Of a DNA stretch of 64,000 nt, positions 12,037-24,690 are shown in pieces. Position 1 is the first letter of the stretch. The number at the start of each line of letters is the position of its first letter. A model generated the notes under the pieces. It had not been told where the DNA came from. It did not search any database and worked only from the letters and a program-made list of their open reading frames with translations. The DNA lies in the NCBI GenBank assembly GCA_964304625.1, contig OZ199840.1, forward strand, positions 7,626,001 through 7,690,000, read 5' to 3'. The DNA comes from Kudoa neothunni (lineage: Eukaryota > Cnidaria). Made by a program: the position numbers and the translations under genes.

Positions 12037-13194
12037 ACTAGCGCGAACTGCCCAGCGTTGCTTGGGGAAGATTTTGCCTAGATACGCTTTTTAATAGCAT
12101 TCAAAAAATATATTGAAGTTTTGAATCAACCCATAGAAACAAAATAACTAAAAAATTTTATCCATCATACTTCAACTATTTGGATTAAGCAATTTAAATT
12201 ATGATCATTTCTTTGAAGAAGGAGCGTTCATTTAAAAATTTCGTGGCTCGGCACCAACGCTAAATAACATAAGGTTAGCATCGTATTTTTTCATTCCCAA
12301 ATTATTTAAATTCCGTTAAAGTGTTATCCAAAACGTTGTTTTTTGACTAGGGGATTTTTAAAAGTCGAATTCTGGCCCGGCTCTGGAACTGTGTGCACCA
12401 CTAACTTTTGAAGAGATAAAAAAATAGAGGAAGTAATAGAGATAGAAGAAAACGTATAAAAACTAATTGATATTGCTAAAATTAGCATCGCTTGACCCGG
12501 CATAAACATTAATGCATTTCTCCCAACCAAACAGCTAAAAATCGCTTTAATATCAACATAAATAATTTATATAATTAGATAAAGTGAGAGTACAACCATC
12601 TGCATTGAATCTAATCATTGAAAGTTCAACATAGCGGACGATTTTAATGAAATCCAAGGACCCAGCGCTTGCATTATAATTCTTTAATCTATCCTATTAT
12701 AACATGCTCAACCAATTCGCTATTAATGATTCGAATATAGACTTTTGTTCATATCTAAAACAATGAATAGAACTTTTAAAATATACTTATCAAGTCATAT
12801 ACGTTAAAACTCCACGAATAAGGAGTGTATATGTGAAAAACCAAAAATATACACGTAACATTATATACAAAGTCAGATGGCAGCAATTAACCAACATTTT
12901 ATAGAGTGTATAAAGGGAAAGGTTAACTTAAACCAACCATCCGAAGGTCATAAATAGGTGTTAATCCTATTGTTGAACTCAAGTAATCTCATAAACAAAC
13001 GTTGAATCGACAAAATCACCATTTTCTAAATATTTCTAGGAATATTTGATAGTGTGAAAACGATTTAAAGATTTGTTGAAACATTGTGATTTTTAAAAAA
13101 TTTAATAAGTGTCTCTGTATAAGGAAACAAATTTGACGCACATGCGTACTTGCTGATACATACACGGACACTTTAGCTTTATATATATGATGGT
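12037..13194 (+). repeat. Interspersed repeat family R, copy 1 (~1.16 kb)
   Basis: It begins ACTAGCGCGAACTGCCCAG followed by CGTTGCTTGGGGAAG, and ends near ACACGGACACTTTAGC with a TATATA run. A copy in the opposite orientation at 22134-23136 shares both ends and the interior (for example AACCCATAGAAACAAAATAAC). Shorter relatives start at 30922, about 63228, and at 13576 on the minus strand. There are no terminal inverted repeats and no coding sequence. A simple AT tail at the 3' end suggests a retroposon, but the class cannot be fixed from this window. Confidence 0.65.
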
Positions 13195-13479
13195 AGATGA
13201 TAAAATTTTTAAAAGTTTATTAAACAGTTGTGCAAAAATTTGATGAGCCGAGATGGAAAAATAACGTTTTAGACAACACTTTTAGGAGAATTTATATAAT
13301 TTAGGCATGAAAAATAAATAGGACACTAACATTCAATTATTTAGTGTTGGTTGGTAGCCACAAAACTTTTAATTGAAGCTCGAGGTTTGTACACCCCGCC
13401 CAGAAATGATCATGATTTAATCTTCGCTAATCACAATCGTTAAAATGTTATGCTTTAAAAAAGTTTTAGTCAGACTCCA

Positions 13480-13576
13480 TTTATGGCTTAATTTGAATAT
13501 AAATATATTTTTCGAATGTTTCGTAGAAATCTCTCGCGCCAATTACTCCTGGGACACAGCTGGGCAGTTCGCTCTA
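13480..13576 (-). repeat. Interspersed repeat family R, partial copy
   Basis: On the minus strand the segment AGAGCGAACTGCCCAGCTG followed by TGTCCCAGG matches the head of repeat family R. Only the head region is clear; the leftward limit is approximate. Confidence 0.45.
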
Positions 13577-13896
13577 ATTAAAACTAAACTCTTAGATCAC
13601 ATTCCGATACATTACCGAGATACTATGAGACGTTTGTAATCTCCGCACCATCCTTTATTAAAAAATCCCTCGATTTTTTCGCTCTAAAATCAAGAACCAG
13701 CTCCAACTGCAGTAGTAGTAGGTATACATTTAATTTCACTTAGGACGGGACAAATGTTATAATAAGCACATCCTTAATTAAAATTCTTATTCTTTTAAAA
13801 AATAGAAATCTGAAAGTTTGGAAAAAATCAACGTTTAGAAAACTAACAATTTAAGATTTTGTTATTAAGTCAACACAAAGCATGTGTGGCAATATA

Positions 13897-14949
13897 CAGT
13901 CGAACCCCGTTTGTCCGAAAATGTTGGGACCAGGCATTTCCCTTTCGGATATTGAAATTTCGGTAAAACGAAGTTGGATGAGTGTGCATATGCGGCGGGA
14001 AAAAATTGTAGATTGGATACATCATTATTTTTCGTTATTCAATGTTTGTTTTCTATTTTTAACGCATATTTTATTCTATATACATATATATATATATATA
14101 TACATAAGTTATGCCTGTGAATACAATGTGATAACATTAGTTTAAGGTACAGTAGTTTTAGATCCAGCGTAATCTGTGTACGCACACCACAGATGTGTGC
14201 GGCTTTAACACCACCGCGCCATACTTGAATGATAAATTCTAGATTCTAAAAATAGACCATTGTTATTAATTTTTTATAATTTATTTTCAATTGGTTATCG
14301 TGATCTGTACTAATAATGATGGTTATAATAATAAAATAACAATGAGGAGTATTTTCCCAGAATTCTCCATAACGATAATTAGAATTTCCTCATTAATTAA
14401 AATGTCATATTCCAACAATTTAATATTTATTAAGGATTGTAAAGACTCAATAAGACCTAAAAATGGAGGTGTTATGGGAAAAAACTGATGTGTGAACATA
14501 GTTGAATTGAGTCAATTCCGTGGATAAATTGGTCTTATGAAGTTGCTGCTAGTTTGTGATTAAACAATCAATAAATTCTATTTTAATATTTTATTACTCA
14601 TGAAAAAATATAAGGGAATTTGTCTTTACCCAACATTATTCGTTCATCATGAACATAAAATACTATATTATCTATGTTACGTCATTTCTATTAATCAAAC
14701 ATAAATTTAAATTGAATATATAATGAACACATGTATCAACAAAATAAATTTAGGTGCTATTTTAACCAGGCGCTAATCCATAATTTAAGGCATTTTTATC
14801 GGAGAATTCCAGCCCAAAATTGTTTCGGATTGCGGTTGCTGAAAGTTCGGTTAAACGAAAATTTTTTATTTAAAACCTACATCATTTTCAAATAAATTTT
14901 AAAGAAATCATTCGGATAGCGCGATTTTCGGATAAACGGGGTTCGACTG
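13897..14949. mobile_element. Tigger-type non-autonomous element (1.05 kb)
   Basis: The left end TA-CAGTCGAACCCCGTTTGTCC and the right end GGATAAACGGGGTTCGACTG-TA are near-perfect inverted repeats flanked by TA. Imperfect subterminal repeats (TTTCGGATATTG.., ..GTTTCGGATTGCGG) extend them. The interior contains a TA microsatellite at about 14083-14103 and no transposase. The well-kept ends suggest a relatively recent insertion compared with the copy at 4196. Confidence 0.85.
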
Positions 14950-15472
14950 TAATACATCATAAACCGGCGTACGCAGCAGAAATTTAAAATGTACGTCGTT
15001 GAGAGGCTGGCCAATTTGACAGAGACATTCAATCCACGTATTTGCGGAAATATCTGCAACATCTATTATATGAGTCTGAGTGTTTCTCTTATCGCCTCCT
15101 CAATGATTGGTAGAACGAGTAGAACACCATGGAAAAGAATGATGAGCACTGGCACCGTAGGAGGTACTTTATCGAAATAATTCTGCATATTTTATACCAT
15201 CTTCAATATAGTGTCGACCGTCGTTCTCGGATATTCCATTTATTCTCTCTATAGGGACGGAACCGGCCCCTGATATTGTGATTCAAACAATAGACTAATA
15301 GTCTATCAAATTAATTATATCCATTTTTGAAAAGATAATTTTTCCGTGTTTTGTTAAATTTGAGACACATTTTTGGCGTGTAAAAATCGAGTTAACCCCC
15401 TCCGAATTTTCTCGACCATCTCCGAATACATTAAACCCCGCTTTGCGTACGTTTTGGCCGTGTGTCTGGGTG
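14950..15472. promoter_or_regulatory. GC-richer stretch and POLR2E upstream region
   Basis: Composition rises sharply after the Tigger element. A 63-codon plus frame (14989-15177) and a short minus frame encoding FDKVPPTVPVLIILFHG followed by a hydrophobic run lie here. Either could be an exon, but neither matches a family I know. The part from about 15180 to 15472 directly precedes the POLR2E start codon and should contain its promoter and 5' UTR. No TATA box is evident. Confidence 0.4.
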
Positions 15473-16473
15473 ATGGCAGAGGACAGCAGTACGTATAATT
15501 TGTGGCGTGTACGGCACACATTAACGCAGGTTTGTTGGAGTGGATGTTTACTGTTCATCTTGTGGTAGATGGTGCATGATCGTGGTTATCTTGTGGTTCA
15601 GGAAGAATTGGATATGACCTTTGAACAATTTAAAGATATTTTTGGTGAAGAACCTTCGTATATTAAATCACTTTTCACGCATTATCTAATATGATACCAA
15701 CCAGCCGTAGCTCATTGTCAATTGTAGTCGCTCACAGCAACGATGCTTCAGGTTTATTGTCTCTTGACGCCGAACAAATAAACAACTATCATTGATTGTA
15801 GATCAAATGTTTATCTTTTTCCCAGATGAAGAAAAAATCAACACAAAAACTATTAAACAGTAACCATTTTTCTATTTTCTACTTATTTTCTCTAATTTAC
15901 CTATAGATACTGTCAAAAGCTTCAGGAAGAAAATGTTTCAAGAGCTATTCTGGTGGTGAGAAGTTCTTTAACGCCCTCAGCACGACAAGTATTCTTTTTT
16001 GGTAGACTTAATTGTATTTGATGTCTGATGGTGATTATTAGGCTATCGCTGAACTAGCCCCTAAGTACATTCTGGAATCGTTCGTGGAGCAAGAGCTTTA
16101 CGTAAATATCACAGAACATGAAGTATGATTTCTTATGTATTCTGACTTATTGTTTTATTTTTATGCTTACTAATAAATGGTCATTAAATTTTATTGTATT
16201 TTTTTCAATCTAGCTCGTTCCTGAACATATAATAATGGCTGAACAAGAAAAAAAGGAACTTTTACAACGTTACAAGTTGAAAGACCATCAACTACCACGT
16301 ATTCAATCAAACGATCCTGTTGCCCGTTACTTGGGAGCTATGAAAGGACAGGTATGATCGTGTTGGATGAATTTTGTCTGTTCAATGAATTTATGTTACT
16401 TGAATAGGTTTTGAAAATTATCAGACCTAGCGAAACAGCCGGTAGATACGTCACCTACAGGTTAGTTCAATGA
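15473..16473 (+). CDS. POLR2E: RNA polymerase subunit RPABC1 (RPB5), eight exons
   Basis: Exons are 15473-15529, 15569-15657, 15711-15751, 15802-15859, 15907-15988, 16042-16122, 16214-16351 and 16408-16473. They join in frame to 203 residues (human has 210). All seven introns are GT-AG and 39-91 nt long. RPB5 is shared by RNA polymerases I, II and III and forms part of the lower jaw contacting downstream DNA. The N-terminal jaw domain shows [19 protein letters not shown]. The highly conserved C-terminal assembly domain shows [34 protein letters not shown] and the terminal [16 protein letters not shown]. Compared with animal relatives the loop after GEEPS is about seven residues shorter. AATAAA-type polyadenylation signal near 16543. 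The gene is intact and surely functional. Confidence 0.96.
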
Positions 16474-19242
16474 AACCATTAGCTGAAAACATTCGTTTGT
16501 TTAATAGTTTGTGTGTAGTGATATCTAATTTCTTTTTGTTTTCGTAATAAAAACACGTCTGCGACTAATTATGACTAAATCCTGCCCCAATTGAGCATGG
16601 GTCTAAAATATAAGATTATGCTCTTGATAATGTGTGCCCTTTAGAAATTCGGGGATGTTGCACAATATTAAATGTCTATTGGACTTTCATGTTTAATCCT
16701 GTAGTCATAATTTTAATCAAATTATCATGATATCAACTTTTTTTAAATATATGATGAAAATTTCAATGTTTGCCTGTCAGGTTGTGGACATCCTCAAATT
16801 GAAGGTTCTAGGTGTTTATAAATTTACCCGAACATCGTGTAAATAATTATTGACTATTATTTCTTTGGTAGAGGAACTTGGTGTTAATAATTTAAAACAT
16901 TTTTGTTATCGAACGTTACGAGGTGAACCTTTAATCAATGTTCAGCGACTTAGTAAGGAGAAAATTTTATTATAAATAATTATTTTTATATAATGGGGGA
17001 AAATTTATTAAATAAGGTCATATGCCTTTTATCGATTAAAATAATAGATGTTGTAAACCATTTTATTAATCAAATAAGAAAAGTTATGTTGGATTATTAA
17101 GTGAAACGTGTGAAGACAGCAAATATTAAAACAGACTTCAATCGAAAAAAATGTTATTAATGTGATTTAAATTTTGAAAATTCAAACTATCTTTATACTG
17201 CTTTTTTGAAACAGATATTCAAGACTGGAGCTACGAGTGGCAATATCTTGAGTTCAGACATCCACCGCGGCTCAGTACTCAATACTCAGTACTTGGGAAA
17301 TTTTTTAAAATTAATCGGATCCTTTTTCATTTCGTTCAATCTGATGGAAAAAGTAGGATATTATATTTTTTACTTTCTTCCTGATGCATTTACATTGGTG
17401 AGTAGTTATAAATCAACAGAACCTTAATTAAAATCGATATTAAATGAGAAAATTTCAAGTTGTCATTACAATAATAATTATCAAAATAACTCTCTTAGTA
17501 GAAACAAAAACAAATCGTCACTGTTTAATTTTTGATTTTAAGCTTCATTGTAGTTATTTTTGTTTTCTCTTTTTAATTCAATTCGTCATATATTGACAGT
17601 GTGAGGAAAATCTTAGTCAATTGTAAAGTGAATAGAAAGAATATCCGGTTAATCGATTTTCCGCGTATTCTGGTTATATTTGGCTACACAGAGGGGGATT
17701 TAAGCTTCTGAAGACCTTGGGGTAAAAATTACCTCAAATCAAAGTTAATTTACTGAAACCTTTTTTTGTTTTATAAAATTTGGGCTAATTCAGAGTATCC
17801 TAATATATTTTATTTATTTTGTTAAAAAAGAAATAAATAGGTTCTTATAAGAAAAAATTTTAAGTTAAATTTGACAAAAAAATATCAATATATGGAATCC
17901 CATTTATTTCGTTATATTTAATGATTTAACATCAAACAAAATATTACAAAATCTAGTAGATATACTCATTCAAAATAATACGTATTTTTCCGACGTATGC
18001 TTGCATAATAAATATGTAGAATAAATTACGCATTGAGTATACGATATAAATAATAAATTTTTGAGAAAACCCTTCCCTAAGCTCTCCGAATGCAATAAGC
18101 CCAATATAATATTATTTGAGTAATCTGAATATTTGTTTGATTAATATTTTTGGTAATAGAAACCAAAGAAAATAAAGGATGTATTGATGTTTTTGTCATT
18201 TTCACGAGGAAAAAAGTTAATGTGATTTTGTTTCTTTTCTTGAAAGAATGATGATAATGTTGTAGAACGAGATTTTCTTTTTATCATTACTTGTAATGTG
18301 CGGTTGATACAGTCTTTTGACTTACTCTCTTCAAGAAAGTACATCGAAATTTATTACGTGCATATTAAGTATACGCTTAGCTCGAAGGAATTAGGTTAGT
18401 AAATAGGAGTTTTGATGAAGAATGATGTGAACCACTTAAATTACAACAATTCTAAGATGAACTCTTTATATTCAATAGTTTAATTAAATAATAAAATAAT
18501 TTTACAATGCGAATTTACTGGTTCAATTTGAATAGGGGTTTTATTAAGTCATCCCAGTATTATTGCTTTTGGTTTATTGTGATTGGTTAGATTTTTGTTT
18601 CCTTTAATGAAATTATTGAAATTATTTTAAGTTAATTATTTCACTACTAGTACAAAAATTTATATGCAATCGGTGCAGTCCGAAGCCAATTATGTTTAAC
18701 CTTTCAGGTCTGTATATAGTCCATTGAAACCCCAAAACGACGTGGTATGTTGGTAATTTTAGAGAGTTAAGATTAATGAAGGATAAGATGAGTTTCAATT
18801 TTTTTTATGAAAAAATCAAATAATAAAGTTTAACCAAATAAACTTTTAACCATCCACATCTTTAAAAACCTTGAAAATTGTCAGATTTTAATCATGAAGT
18901 AACAGCAAAATGATTAAGTTGTGTTGGAATATCTACTACAATCATTATCAGGTAGTTTAAGTCACCCGATTTTTTAATTTATAATAAATCATTATTTTTC
19001 TTTTAAATCAACTAGTAAATAAAAGTTTACTTAATTCCGATCAAAACTAGACCTTTGATTGAACAATATCAAATTTTTCGATATTTAAAATATCAAAAAA
19101 AGCTTCCGGTTCTGATGATGCTACACAAAGAAATTTGATAAAAACCAATATCGGCGTGAATATCGTAAAAATTAAGTTTGACAACAGCAGGATTTACTAT
19201 CCAGGGATTTGCTCATGAGGAAGGTAACTGGACAGACGAATA
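16474..19242. other. Intergenic stretch, nothing firm
   Basis: It holds the POLR2E 3' UTR and then AT-rich DNA. A GC-richer patch at 17215-17290 lies in a 73-codon frame that meets a good donor-like GTGAGT at 17399, but no partner exon was found. At 18700-18745 TTAACCTTTCAGG with a nearby GAAACCCC resembles a piggyBac end, but no partner end was found. Confidence 0.45.
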
Positions 19243-21084
19243 TCAAAAAAGGCGTCCTCCTTCAATTTTCTTAGGTTGGTTTCCGTTGTGTTCAAAACTA
19301 AAAACATCTATAAAATCTAAACAATAACTAACTGAAATACGAGGTTTTGAAAAGTCATCTGCGAAAACTATTTGAGGGGCATCTATGTTGATACTTTCAG
19401 TATCGTAGTGAATATCGAGAATTTCATCTTGAAACACAAACAAATTTTGCTAACGCCCACAAAAGTTTTAATTTACCGACAGGCTTTTTACAAAGATAAT
19501 AATGAGAGTTGGTACACAAATCGGTCGACCAAACACCAGCATGGTCAATAGCTGCACAGTCTTCTGATTTTTCTTGTTCAACTGAGTTTTTTGATTTTTT
19601 ATCCCAGTTTTCATAATTGTAGGGGCCTGTATAAGTAAAACTGACCACAGAGTTACCGCTTCAAAAATTATACTTGTTTCGTTATCGCTCCACACGTATT
19701 TTCCCTCATTTTCAATATCGTTATATCCTATCCATGCCTTTCTACATATTTTCATTAATAGTTATTCGTTAGAACTATTTTCTTACCCACAAGGTCTAAC
19801 TTGTTCTTTAACAAAATCATTTTCCTCATCATCTATAATACTCGCAAGTTCGCCATCAACTTCTTTGCATTGTTGTTTGGCATCGTTCCATGTTGTGAAG
19901 TTGGCTACCAACCTAAAGCAGAATGTCTTGTATGTAGTTTCAAATTTTTTCCACAAAACGGGGCAGTCTAAATTTTTCAGTACACCAGATTTAGAGGCAT
20001 TGAGTGTTGATAATACTTCGTTTATAATAGACATTGCTTGACGATTTATATTTAAAAGTTCTAAATATCCAACGTTTCATGAACGGGCCATTCAAATCAG
20101 ATGCAGCCTCCACCACGAATATAGTATGTTTGTTCTGTTTACCAAATTTGGCTTTGATCGCGTTCACCTAAAGTTATTTTATTCTCAATTAGTTCATATA
20201 TCGATAGAAAACATACCACGATAGGGTATCCAAATTTGTAACCAACGTATGTGTCATTTTTTGCGTTGAAACGATTCGCTTTATTCTCAAACCAACCATT
20301 GGAAAAAATCATGCGGTTTTTTAGATGATCTTTTTCGGATTGTCCCTTGTATTGACCTACCATAATAATAAGTGCTTTTCGAATAAATAAATTAATTAAT
20401 TAACTAAGTATGTGTTCGGTTGTAACTGCATCTTTGTCCAATGCATTATGATAGAACAATAACGATTTGATCATCAGGGGCTTCGGATTCGAAATTATCG
20501 CTCTCACTCTCCAAAATTCTCTTGGAGCTAAATTTAATAAATTAAATCATCGGGTTTGTATTAGGTATAACGAGCGCTCCAGTTAGCAGTCAATCTCACC
20601 TGTTTCTTCTTCACTACAGTAACCGCAGGATCTTCTACAAAATGAATACGTATAAGATTCATGCTCGGCGCAGAAACAAGGATCTTTCGATTGCACACAT
20701 ACACTCCGACTTACTTGTGGATGATCTGAGCATTTAAACACTCTGTCTATATCCATCAATAATATCCCATCCTCTCCCGCGTCCAAGTCTAGATAGCGGG
20801 AGCAAAAATATATTACTTTGGTGTGCTAGCAATTCAGGTGAATCTGCCAATGCACTGTCGTAAAGTTGTGGGATACTTCCTTCGATGGTATTATTATTAA
20901 ATGAAAATGATTGGTTTTTTGTCGTTTAATATATTTGATTGGATTTGCTGCTTTAGTTTATCGGTAAAATTAGTGGCTTTGTTACAACCTAGGATACTGA
21001 CATCATTTTGCTCCAGTGTCAACTCTAAAATTTACCGATTGTTTTCGCAATTATTAAAAGAATAAAAAAAATAAGCCATTTCAT
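19243..21084 (-). CDS. Secreted mosaic protein: ShKT + discoidin-like + C-type lectin
   Basis: The start exon (21084-21036) encodes the signal peptide MKWLIFFILLIIAKTI. A further small exon begins at 20988. An exon ending near 20590 carries a six-cysteine ShKT-like module (CVQSKDPCFCAEHE..FCRRSCGYC). Exons at about 20545-20420, 20350-20214 and 20165-20075 read WRVRAIIS...LLFYHNAL...YVGYKFGYPIV..I, like an F5/8 type C (discoidin) domain. Exons from 20036 downward give a C-type lectin domain: CFRLVANFTTWNDAKQQC, AWIGYNDIENEGKYVWSDN, YENWD, SEDCAAI, STDLCTNSHYYLCKK. Introns are about 28-50 nt. Near 19655-19665 the lectin frame shifts without a convincing splice site, so this is an unrecognised splice, a one-base sequence error or a young pseudogene. 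The 3' end is uncertain. Confidence 0.7.
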
Positions 21085-22133
21085 TTTCGAAATTTCTTAC
21101 TTCTTACTCAAGGTAGTCACAATCAAAACAAGCCAACACCTTGACAATAGCAACACATGACAACCAACCAATAATAATTAATTATAAAATCATTTATAAA
21201 CATAATTTTGTTTTTTCCAGCTTTGATATCAATTAATTAATTTTTGGGATTTCCCAAGTTTGACAGATGAATTTTAATAAAGGATTTTCGATTATTGCTA
21301 TAATGATAATATCATTGAGAATAAACAAAATTCCAAGTGGGCTGTTTATTGTTTTCACATACATTAAGATTTATTTCTTTTAAAAATGAACTTTTCATAT
21401 CAATTATCTCGATTAATATTCGTTTGAAAACCCAAAAATACAAATCTTTGCAGATCTACACAGATCTATAATGGAAGTTGTTTATTTTTTATGTTACGGA
21501 AACCCTCGTCGGACAAGGATATTTTCAGATTAAAATTACTAATTTTCAAGGACTCTAAGGCGTTATAACAATAAAATCTAAATAAATAACTTAAACGCAT
21601 GCCAAATCGTCACTTTCACGTCAGATAACATTACATTTAGCAAAAAATGGTGATATAGCTTATTCATAGGGTAGCGCAAGAATGCATCTAGAAGTAACAA
21701 TAAAAAGGTAAGAAAAGCAATATAACAGACATAGGAAACCTGGTTGGGTTTCTGCTCCGGAAATATATAAATGCTTCGGCTGTAACGAATTTTTCACAAT
21801 AAATTAGTAAATTTATATATTAATATTTAAAAGAATATATTTTCATTGCAATGCGAGAACAATGTAACGAACGTTTGACATTTTTATTGGGAAATATCTA
21901 GTTTTATGCTACTTTTATTTCAAAGTTTGCCTGATTTTGTTAATATTGAATTTAATATTTCATATACTTAAATTGTGGTTAGAAATCGTAAAGAACAATA
22001 ATATTAATATCTTGCAACCAGTAAAAATGAGTAAAAAATTTGCTTTGGGATATAATTTATCCTTTATTTTGTTTTTTACATATTTATATTTAGAAGATGG
22101 GGGATAATATTTAATTAACTTTATTTACATCCT
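21085..22133. other. AT-rich stretch upstream of the lectin mosaic
   Basis: This should contain the promoter of the leftward lectin mosaic gene near 21085-21200. Nothing else is recognised; open frames are short and AT-rich. Confidence 0.5.
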
Positions 22134-23136
22134 TTATATATATATATATATATATATATAAGAGGACTGTCGGTATGTTTGTTTGTGTGTATGCCCCTAA
22201 GTACGCATGTGAGGGTAATTTTTTCCTTATAGAGAGCCATATATAAAATTTTTATAAATTTGTAACATTTAAAAAATCGTTTAATTGTTTTCGGACTACT
22301 AAAGCTTCCAAAAAGTATTTATGAAATAGTGATTTTGTCGGTTTAAAGTTTGTTTTTCGGATTAAATGAGTTCAACTATAGTAGGATTAGCACTTGCTTA
22401 TTTCATGGTTATGGTCGGTTGAAGTTAACTATCTTCCTTATATGCTCCATCATATGTTCATTAACTGCTTCTATCTATCTTTATGTATAAGGTTGGCGTT
22501 TCTATTTGGGTGTCTGTTTAAACACACTCCTTATTTGCGGAGTTTTAACGTATATGACTTGATAAGTATATTTTATAAGTTCTATTAATGGTTTTCAATG
22601 TGGTAAAAAATCTATATATGTTTCATAAATAACGAATTCGTGGAGAACGTTAAAGTTACATTGATTGGAGCGTTATAATGGAAATACTGCGTTCATAGGT
22701 TTCATTAAATTGTCCGCTAAGTTTTACTTTACGTGATTAAATTCAATGCGGATGGTTGTACTTTTATTTCACCAAATTATTTAAACTGTTTATGTTGAAA
22801 TCGACGCAATTTGTGGCTGTTTATGATAAAAGCGCATGTATGTTTATGCCGAGCTAAACGATGCTAATTTTAGCAATATCGGTTAATTTTCATAAGTTTT
22901 CTTTTATCTCTTTTATTTTTTCTATTTTTAAATGGACGCAGGAATTGATACTTTCCTTCACAGAAATTATCATAATTTAAATTGCATAATCCAAATCGTT
23001 ATAGTAAGTTGCTTCAAAATTTTTAGTTATTTTGTTTCTATGGGTTAATTCGAGATTTCAATATATTTTTTGAATGCTATTAAAAAATGCCTCTAGGCGA
23101 AATCTTCCCCAAGCAACGCTGGTCAGTTCGAGCTAG
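22134..23136 (-). repeat. Interspersed repeat family R, copy 2
   Basis: Inverted relative to copy 1 at 12037-13194. At its right end the minus strand reads CTAGCTCGAACTGACCAGCG followed by TTGCTTGGGGAAG; its left end is a TATATA run (22136-22161), followed by a GT-rich piece like the tail of the other copies. Interior blocks such as the sequence around AACCCATAGAAACAAAATAAC are shared with copy 1. No coding sequence is seen. Confidence 0.65.
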
Positions 23137-23270
23137 TTGCTATTAAGTTTCTTTATGTGCTGAAAATATCGATTAAAAAAATGGAGAATTATACAAGTAT
23201 TGTCTAATAACAACAAAATTTAGCGTTATCAGGTCCTCCCTCGCGGCGTAGTCGTTGTGGATCACGGCTA

Positions 23271-23738
23271 CAGTAGGCAACCGATAATACGCAGTTTCAT
23301 CGATACGACGTATATCCAAATTTATATTGGATGAAACGTTTTATAATATTTTTGAGATATCTATCAAAAAAATGACCATTTCCATGAAACTGAAAATAGA
23401 ATAAATTTTATTTCAAGACAATGTTAGTTGACAATTAGAGAATGGTATAGATGTGCATAAATAAAGATTTTACGGTTAAAATGTAAACAACTTTTTTCAT
23501 ATTGTGCTAAAAAATGAATAAGAAATAAAATAATATTTCGAATTTTTAGAATTGACCATTCACTAAATTTTATCCCAGTGTAAAAAGATACAAATATTAT
23601 ATCAATAAATATGATAAAAATAAATAAAACACAAATAATAACTACGCACGCAGTTTAGTATGTGTCATCGGTTGCAATGTTTAATACGCACTTTTTTGGA
23701 TGGTCCTGAGGGGATCACTTATTATCGGCAGCTTACTG
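23271..23738. mobile_element. Tigger-type MITE (468 bp)
   Basis: The left end TA-CAGTAGGCAACCGATAATACG and the right end TTATCGGCAGCTTACTG-TA are imperfect inverted repeats with flanking TA. The end sequence matches the right terminus of the transposase-bearing Tigger at 7530-9104, so that family could have mobilised it. No coding capacity. Confidence 0.75.
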
Positions 23739-24568
23739 TATATAATAATAGTTGCTCATTAATTCAAAACAAACTGAAATTTTTTAAAAATTCTAATTTT
23801 ACCACCGGCCGGAAAAATAAGAACTCAGGAGAAAGAACACAAAAATATCTATCGTACTTAAAAGATTTTGAACTTTGAAACAAATTCAATTAAGAAGAAA
23901 AAGTTTTTTACGCAGAGCATTGGCATGGTATTGTTTTCTATTGTGTACATAATTCTTCACCAATCCAATTATACTCCCGGAAAAAACGTCTCAATTGATT
24001 TTCCCGCGTAATCGAACCTCCAACAACCTCCCTATTTCTATCACTATTCCAGCAATCATATCATCATTGATGAATTGGGATGAGAACCACATAGCTAAAT
24101 TTTCATGCTTTTTGAATCACTCACCACTGCCGAAATTTCGAATTTTCTATTGCACAATGCAGCTGGCGCTAATAATATTAGCAAATATATTAGCCCTCAG
24201 ATCTATATATTATTCATCCTACTGTTTGTTTTTAAAATTGTCTTCTTTCTGCATAAACGCTTTTAGTATCAACAAAACATTTACCCACTTTAAAAAGGGT
24301 TATTGAGACTTTCTTTTGAGTACCGAGATGGCAGAAGCTATTGGGACGGTAAATTTTTAAACTCAGTAACTCTTATTTACAAACCGCTTAGAGATTTAAT
24401 TTTTTAGAATCTGCTATATTTAATCATTTCTGGTTTACCGCTCATCAAATAAATGACTATTTTTATTCTTATTTATTAAAAAACAAGCATGCCTCGTGTT
24501 TATAAAATATAAAAAATAAATATTACATAAAATAAAATAAAATAATAAAAATGAGATATACGATGTAA

Positions 24569-24690
24569 CACAAGCTCGGAATTGGGATTCGAGCCTGCGT
24601 TATTAGCATTAAAAGACAATGGTGCGTGCAGTACCTCTCTGCTCTCGATCACGCATATGATTGGTGGATTACAACCCTTATAATCTACAT
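24569..24690 (-). repeat. tRNA-Lys-derived SINE, copy 2 (best preserved)
   Basis: On the minus strand an A-box-like GAGCAGAGAGGTACTGCACG, an anticodon-arm-like TTGTCTTTTAATGC and a B box GGCTCGAATCC follow each other at tRNA spacing. The CTTTTAA loop points to tRNA-Lys(UUU). The surrounding sequence cannot fold as a normal acceptor stem, so this is a SINE head, not a tRNA gene. Two related copies are at 11030-11146 and 36350-36465. Confidence 0.68.

Noticed and set aside
14990-15240. Cytochrome P450-like ETLR motif on the minus strand (EEAIRETLRL)
   Set aside because: The hydrophobic run before it does not fit the P450 fold and no haem-binding cysteine block or other P450 exon is nearby.
15295-15558. 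Minus-strand 87-codon open frame
   Set aside because: It overlaps exon 1 of POLR2E on the other strand and shows no motif; it is a shadow of a GC-richer region.
17690-18760. Possible piggyBac element (TTAACCTTTCAGG near 18699 and a GACCTTGGGG motif near 17720)
   Set aside because: The two motifs are not in the right orientation to be the two ends of one element, and no partner end was identified.
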